Source of the DNA: Bacillus infantis NRRL B-14911
GTDB taxonomy: Bacteria > Bacillota > Bacilli > Bacillales > Cytobacillaceae
NCBI RefSeq assembly: GCF_000473245.1
Contig: NC_022524.1
Coordinates: 4,116,501 to 4,180,500 of the forward strand
Reading direction: 5' to 3'
DNA length: 64,000 bases
Shown here in pieces: positions 60,547 through 64,000 of the stretch (positions are counted from its first letter, which is position 1; the number at the start of each line of letters is the position of its first letter). A program made the translations under genes and the position numbers. Under the pieces are notes generated by a model. It was not told where the DNA came from. It made no database searches and saw only the letters and a program-made list of their open reading frames with translations.

Positions 60547-60753
60547 TTATTCCTCCTTGTAATCAAAAACGTCCATGATTGGTTTGTCTACTGCCTTTGC
60601 AATCTTAATGGCCAAAATCAGAGAGGGATTGTATCTGTTTTTTTCAATGGAAAGGATTGTCTGCCGGCTGACCCCGACTGCATCTGCCAGCTCCTGCTGC
60701 GTCATTTTCTTTTCCGCTCTGTACACAGAGATTTTATTATCAAGCATTTTCAT
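60547..60753 (-). CDS. XRE-family transcriptional regulator, 68 aa
   Basis: A bare helix-turn-helix (RAEKKMTQQELADAVGVSRQ, TILSIEKNRYNPSLILAIKI) ending MDVFDYKEE. YozG/Cro type. One base separates its stop from the start of the membrane-protein gene, so the two are co-translated. Upstream, AT-rich DNA with repeated TTTACAAA-like motifs (60785-60830) may hold its promoter and autoregulatory site. Confidence 0.85.
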   Translation of the reverse strand: MKMLDNKISVYRAEKKMTQQELADAVGVSRQTILSIEKNRYNPSLILAIKIAKAVDKPIMDVFDYKEE

Positions 60754-61070
60754 CCGCCCTTTTGGTAAGCCATTGAGTGAATTGTAAAATATTCCTTACA
60801 AAGTGTAAAGTATTTTTTACAAAAAGTAAGAAATTAATTACATATATAGATGCATAGTCATGCTTAATTTGAGAACGGGTGACAATGGGCATGATCTTTC
60901 TATACACCTGATAGGACGAACTATTCAATTATTTCGAAATGCGAAATATTCGACACTCTTCATTTCATTCCTACAAAACTAGACCTGTGCGTGGTTCATA
61001 TTTCGACAAGGTGACGGCGGCTTGTCGATTTACAATAGTCTTTGTAAGAAAAGCGAAGGAGAGTGACAGG
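60754..61070. other. Divergent intergenic region
   Basis: This 317-bp gap separates the divergent HTH and carboxypeptidase genes. It is AT-rich near 60780-60860, with TGTAAAATATT, TGTAAAGTATT and TTACAAAAAGTAAG, which look like overlapping operators or promoters of the HTH gene. No clear sigma-A pair was fixed for the carboxypeptidase. Confidence 0.4.
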
Positions 61071-62282
61071 ATGAAGGTAAAAAAATGGATTGCAGGATTA
61101 AGTACAGCAGTGGTTTTATGTGCGGGGGCTGGAGGCACAGCTATTGCGGCCCAATCTCCTGACAGCGGCAAGGCAGGACAGTATGAGGCCAGCTCTATGG
61201 CTGGATTTACTGACTATGCCGAAATGGTAAACAAGCTCCAGCAGATTGAGAAGAGCAGCCAGGGCAAAGTGTCGTTATCGGTTGTCGGCCAATCCAATCA
61301 GGGACGGGACATTTACCAGGCACGAGTTGGTACAGGGGAAAAAGTGGTACTGATTGAAAGCGAAATTCACGGCAATGAAAAGACGGGCACAGAGGCACTG
61401 TTAAAAATCCTTCAGTATCTCGGATCCAGCAATTCACCGGAAGCGAGGCAGATCCGTGAAAATGTCACTTTAGTGGTGCTGCCAAAAATCAACCCTGACG
61501 CTTCTGAGCTTGACCGCCGCGGAAATGATATGTCCTGGGAGGAAGCTGTGCAGGATTTCCCTCAGCTTGCAGCAGCCGCAAAGCCAGCATGGAATTATTA
61601 TGCCTCAGGCACAATCCAGGAGCGAAATTACACCGGACAGCCCGGGTTTGATGTGAACCGCGACTTCAACCCTGACTTGGATTACGTACCGCAGGCCGGA
61701 GATTTCCCTGGCAGGTCAAGCGAACCCGGCTGGTACATAACACCGGAATCCCAAACCGTAAGGGATGTGTATAAAGCATTAAAGGCCGAGTTTGGGAAGG
61801 TTGATGTCTTCGTTGATCTTCACCATCAAGGACAATACTATGTAGAAGGAACGGACGACATCGTCACGATGTCCTTGTCAGGCGAGTTTGTGCCTGATCC
61901 AAATACATCTGCGGGAGCCAAATATGCGGAATATGCAGATCAATATAATGTTGAGTATTCAAAGCAGCTGAATCTAGCAGCTTATAATGCCCTTCAATCA
62001 ATCGGCAGCTCGCCGTTCAATAACATCACCCTCTATCAGCAGAACCTCGACCTCCCAGGCACTGCATTGGGAAGCTTCGCCCTTAACGGAAGCGGCACGG
62101 TCCTATTCGAGGTCAGGGGCCAGTCCCATACACTGGGACAAAAGAAAAAGGGACAGCTTGTGAAGGCGGTTGAAACCGGCTTGAATGCTATTATTGAAGG
62201 AGTTGCGGACGGCTCGGTGGAGAATCTGGATGCTGATGAGTATAACGAGATTCCGAAGACCGCTTATGAGCCAGGTCTGTAA
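61071..62282 (+). CDS. Secreted M14-family zinc carboxypeptidase
   Basis: 403 aa from the ATG at 61071 (GAAGGAGAG upstream); the frame is open further upstream but without a site. Signal peptide KKWIAGLSTAVVLCAGAGGT. Zinc ligands: His and Glu in SEIHGNEKTGTEALL, third His in DLHHQGQYY. FDVNRDFNPD provides substrate-binding Asn-Arg, and VLFEVRGQSHTLGQ the catalytic Glu. It removes C-terminal residues from peptides or wall peptides outside the cell. Monocistronic. Confidence 0.9.
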   Translation: MKVKKWIAGLSTAVVLCAGAGGTAIAAQSPDSGKAGQYEASSMAGFTDYAEMVNKLQQIEKSSQGKVSLSVVGQSNQGRDIYQARVGTGEKVVLIESEIHGNEKTGTEALLKILQYLGSSNSPEARQIRENVTLVVLPKINPDASELDRRGNDMSWEEAVQDFPQLAAAAKPAWNYYASGTIQERNYTGQPGFDVNRDFNPDLDYVPQAGDFPGRSSEPGWYITPESQTVRDVYKALKAEFGKVDVFVDLHHQGQYYVEGTDDIVTMSLSGEFVPDPNTSAGAKYAEYADQYNVEYSKQLNLAAYNALQSIGSSPFNNITLYQQNLDLPGTALGSFALNGSGTVLFEVRGQSHTLGQKKKGQLVKAVETGLNAIIEGVADGSVENLDADEYNEIPKTAYEPGL

Positions 62283-62296
62283 AGGATAAAAAAAGA

Positions 62297-62332
62297 CTCC
62301 ATCCTGGATCCCCGGCAGGATGGAGGTTTTTA
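62297..62332 (+). terminator. Terminator of the carboxypeptidase gene (bidirectional)
   Basis: CTCCATCCTG pairs with CAGGATGGAG around GATCCCCGG, followed by TTTTTAATT; an A-run precedes it, so it also serves the convergent LysM gene. Confidence 0.9.
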
Positions 62333-62338
62333 ATTCTA

Positions 62339-62605
62339 TTAGTTACAGTTATATGTCATTAAACGCTGGCCCACATAAATCTTATTCGGATCCGAAATAT
62401 TATTTAAGGATGCAAGATAGGAAGCCGTCACCCCATACTTAGCGGCAATTTCAGAAAGAGTGTCTCCTGACTTCACATAATAATAGACCGGGCCAAAGCA
62501 GCCTGGAGGCGCGGCTTCAGCAGTGGAAGTGCCTACAGTGCCGAATCCCCCCAGAATCCCTAAAGACATAGCAGACGCTAATACAATTTTCCCAAGCTTT
62601 TTCAT
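62339..62605 (-). CDS. Small secreted LysM protein
   Basis: 88 aa. Signal peptide ([20 protein letters not shown]) then one LysM domain ([32 protein letters not shown]) with two Cys that could form a disulfide. Peptidoglycan-binding, no catalytic domain. Ribosome site AGGAGG. The 297-bp gap upstream (62606-62902) shows nothing but a REP-like fragment near 62881. Confidence 0.88.
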   Translation of the reverse strand: MKKLGKIVLASAMSLGILGGFGTVGTSTAEAAPPGCFGPVYYYVKSGDTLSEIAAKYGVTASYLASLNNISDPNKIYVGQRLMTYNCN

Positions 62606-62902
62606 TGAAATCTCCTCCTAATATAGTTTCGGTTCTTCCTTTCAAAACTATCAAATATTGGAAGGAGCAACAATAGGGTTGACCTTGGGAAAACTTACGG
62701 AAATCTTGTTATGATAACTTAGGGCTTATGGGGTGTTTATTTAAAGGCTGATCTAATTTAAGAATACGAGGTTCTTTATTGCGTAACCTACTCGCAACAG
62801 GAGTTGGCCTAACGTTCTTTATAGCAATTCCTGCTTGGGAAAATCAGAAGATGATAGTATCTTTTAGCAAAAAAAAGAGGAACAAGTACCTGTCCCCCTT
62901 CC

Positions 62903-63604
62903 TTATACCGCCTTAGACTGTATCATAAACCTTCTCTCACCGTCCCACCATGCTACCCTGAGCTCAGGGTATTGAGAGGATATTAGAATGGCCTCTTCTA
63001 CATTCGCCGTCACCACATGGGTAAAGCCGAGTGAAATCGCCATTTTCCCTTTATCAATATGACCTGCGGCAATCCCATCGCCTTCGCGGACAAAGGAATA
63101 GAGCTGTTCATCCCAAAGGGTTCTCTCAAATTGATGATCGGCGATATTTTCTGATCTAGAAACGCTGCTTTCCGCTGGATTAAGCCTGAATCTTTCCCAC
63201 GGCAAAATGAAGCGGGCATTTTCTTCCGTTGTTTCAAAGCAGAAAAAGTCAGGCACTGATGCTGATTTCGAATCCTTGCAGATTACCAGTGTTTTTACTT
63301 CCATTCCTTGTTTTATTAAAAACTCTTTGCTGTTAATCAGCGTATTTCCCATTCCGGCAAAGTCTTCAACAAGGAGGACTTTCTTAAGGCCCGGAGCCTG
63401 CCCTTTCCACTCTGCCGACTCGCTGCTGCGGTCATAGGTCAAAAAATAATAAGGAAGCCCCGTCAGGAAAGCCAGGTGAAAGCCAGGAAAAGATCCGCCC
63501 CGCAAAATAATCACAAGCCCGTCAAAGCCCTCTCTTTTTATCTCATCCGCCATAGAATCAAGCGAAAGGGAAATCTGATTATAATCAAGATATATATTTT
63601 TCAT
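62903..63604 (-). CDS. Phosphoribosyltransferase-fold protein of unknown substrate
   Basis: 233 aa. The first 125 residues have the PRTase core: GLVIILRGGSFPGFHLAFLT and VLLVEDFAGMGNTLINSKEF, which corresponds to the PRPP motif (VxxVDDxxxTGxT) with Glu-Asp and Gly-Met variations. The C-terminal 100 residues (GDGIAAGHIDKGKMAISLGF, RVAWWDGERRF) are less clear, perhaps HAD-related. Function unknown; a nucleotide-salvage role is possible. A single gene. Confidence 0.7.
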   Translation of the reverse strand: MKNIYLDYNQISLSLDSMADEIKREGFDGLVIILRGGSFPGFHLAFLTGLPYYFLTYDRSSESAEWKGQAPGLKKVLLVEDFAGMGNTLINSKEFLIKQGMEVKTLVICKDSKSASVPDFFCFETTEENARFILPWERFRLNPAESSVSRSENIADHQFERTLWDEQLYSFVREGDGIAAGHIDKGKMAISLGFTHVVTANVEEAILISSQYPELRVAWWDGERRFMIQSKAV

Positions 63605-63754
63605 TTATCTAACCTCTTTTAGAAAAACTCAATAACCGGGAAAACTGCTTAAAGCTTTGCCTGTGTCATTATATTATAAAAAAAGAGGAAGGGTAAATGG
63701 CAAGATTTGATTGAATCCTTTTGGGGGAGGTGTGCGCCGGTTACTTAGAAACCT

Positions 63755-64000
63755 TTATTTGTTCTGGCTCATACTTTTTTGCTGCCTGCTTTGGCCGGCA
63801 GCAGACTTTATTAAACTATAGACAAGCAGGGCAAGGGAGATGCCTCCGCAGTCCACCATCACATCCAGGAGCAGCCCGCTCCTCATAAAGTATAGCTGCA
63901 GGAATTCTGTTGCCAGCGCATATATGGCTGCAATGATAGCTGAATATGCTTGGGGGATGAGGCTCAGCAGCCCGCCAGTCAACATGAAAAAGGCAAGAGC
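63755..64000 (-). CDS. VanZ-like membrane protein (5' end beyond window)
   Basis: 82 codons are visible, open to the window edge; an internal ATG at 63985 is unlikely to be the start. EFLQLYFMRSGLLLDVMVDC followed by GGISLALLVYSL matches the conserved E.lQ......D...n..G end of VanZ-family proteins. Function unclear; family members affect glycopeptide resistance in some bacteria. Confidence 0.65.
   Translation of the reverse strand, partial: ALAFFMLTGGLLSLIPQAYSAIIAAIYALATEFLQLYFMRSGLLLDVMVDCGGISLALLVYSLIKSAAGQSRQQKSMSQNK

Noticed and set aside
1-64000. Prophage, integrase, insertion sequence, rRNA or tRNA genes
   Set aside because: No transposase, integrase, capsid or lysis genes and no recognisable stable RNA sequences were found while reading; short repeats are the only mobile-like features.

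Overview
The window comes from the chromosome of a spore-forming, biofilm-capable member of the Bacillaceae (Bacillus, Cytobacillus or Mesobacillus-like). This is inferred from the sigma-A type promoters and GGAGG ribosome sites, a SinI-type anti-repressor, an NprR-like regulator next to a bacillolysin, several S-layer-homology (SLH) proteins, and an exu-like locus resembling that of B. subtilis. No rRNA, tRNA, CRISPR array, prophage or transposase was recognised. Intergenic space holds many short repeats.

Layout. 1-5.9 kb: a giant cell-surface calcineurin-type phosphoesterase, cut by the window edge. 6.1-7.05 kb: two cyclic-di-GMP-I riboswitches in series, one ahead of a 49-aa SinI-like protein and one ahead of an orphan 75-aa protein. 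7.2-8.7 kb: a pseudo-hydrolase/SARP fusion regulator. 8.8-10 kb: a chemoreceptor. 10.4-13.6 kb: an NprR/NprX-like cell-cell signalling pair convergent with a neutral protease. 14-19 kb: wall and secreted proteins and a degenerate TagO/MraY-like membrane protein bracketed by repeats. 19.1-28 kb: a LacI-controlled sucrose/alpha-glucoside system (ABC importer, glucosidase, fructokinase, sucrose phosphorylase). 28.1-28.36 kb: a 47-bp tandem repeat. 28.4-35.6 kb: an abg-like system (regulator, three M20 amidohydrolases, AbgT transporter). 35.8-38 kb: an SLH-anchored trypsin-like protease. 38.4-49.2 kb: a 12-gene uronate operon (KdgR-like repressor, KdgK, SIS isomerase, Ldh2 dehydrogenase, TRAP transporter, zinc dehydrogenase, KdgA, UxuA, UxuB, HPS-like). 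49.4-52.5 kb: an exopolysaccharide trio (GH16, GT2, deacetylase). 52.7-59.8 kb: a small zinc-ribbon protein and a 2273-aa amylase-pullulanase. 60-64 kb: an HTH/membrane-protein pair, an M14 carboxypeptidase, a LysM protein, a phosphoribosyltransferase-like protein and a VanZ-like fragment.

How the parts may work together. The most interesting hypothesis is a biofilm switch. Cyclic-di-GMP would control, through a riboswitch, translation or transcription of a SinI-like anti-repressor. SinI would antagonise SinR, and a SinR-type inverted repeat (GTTCTTT-TT-AAAGAAC) lies upstream of the exopolysaccharide operon 46 kb away. Much of the rest is carbon scavenging from polymers: surface amylase-pullulanase feeding sugar importers, a uronate operon with three tandem repressor operators, and secreted or wall-bound peptidases under probable quorum control.
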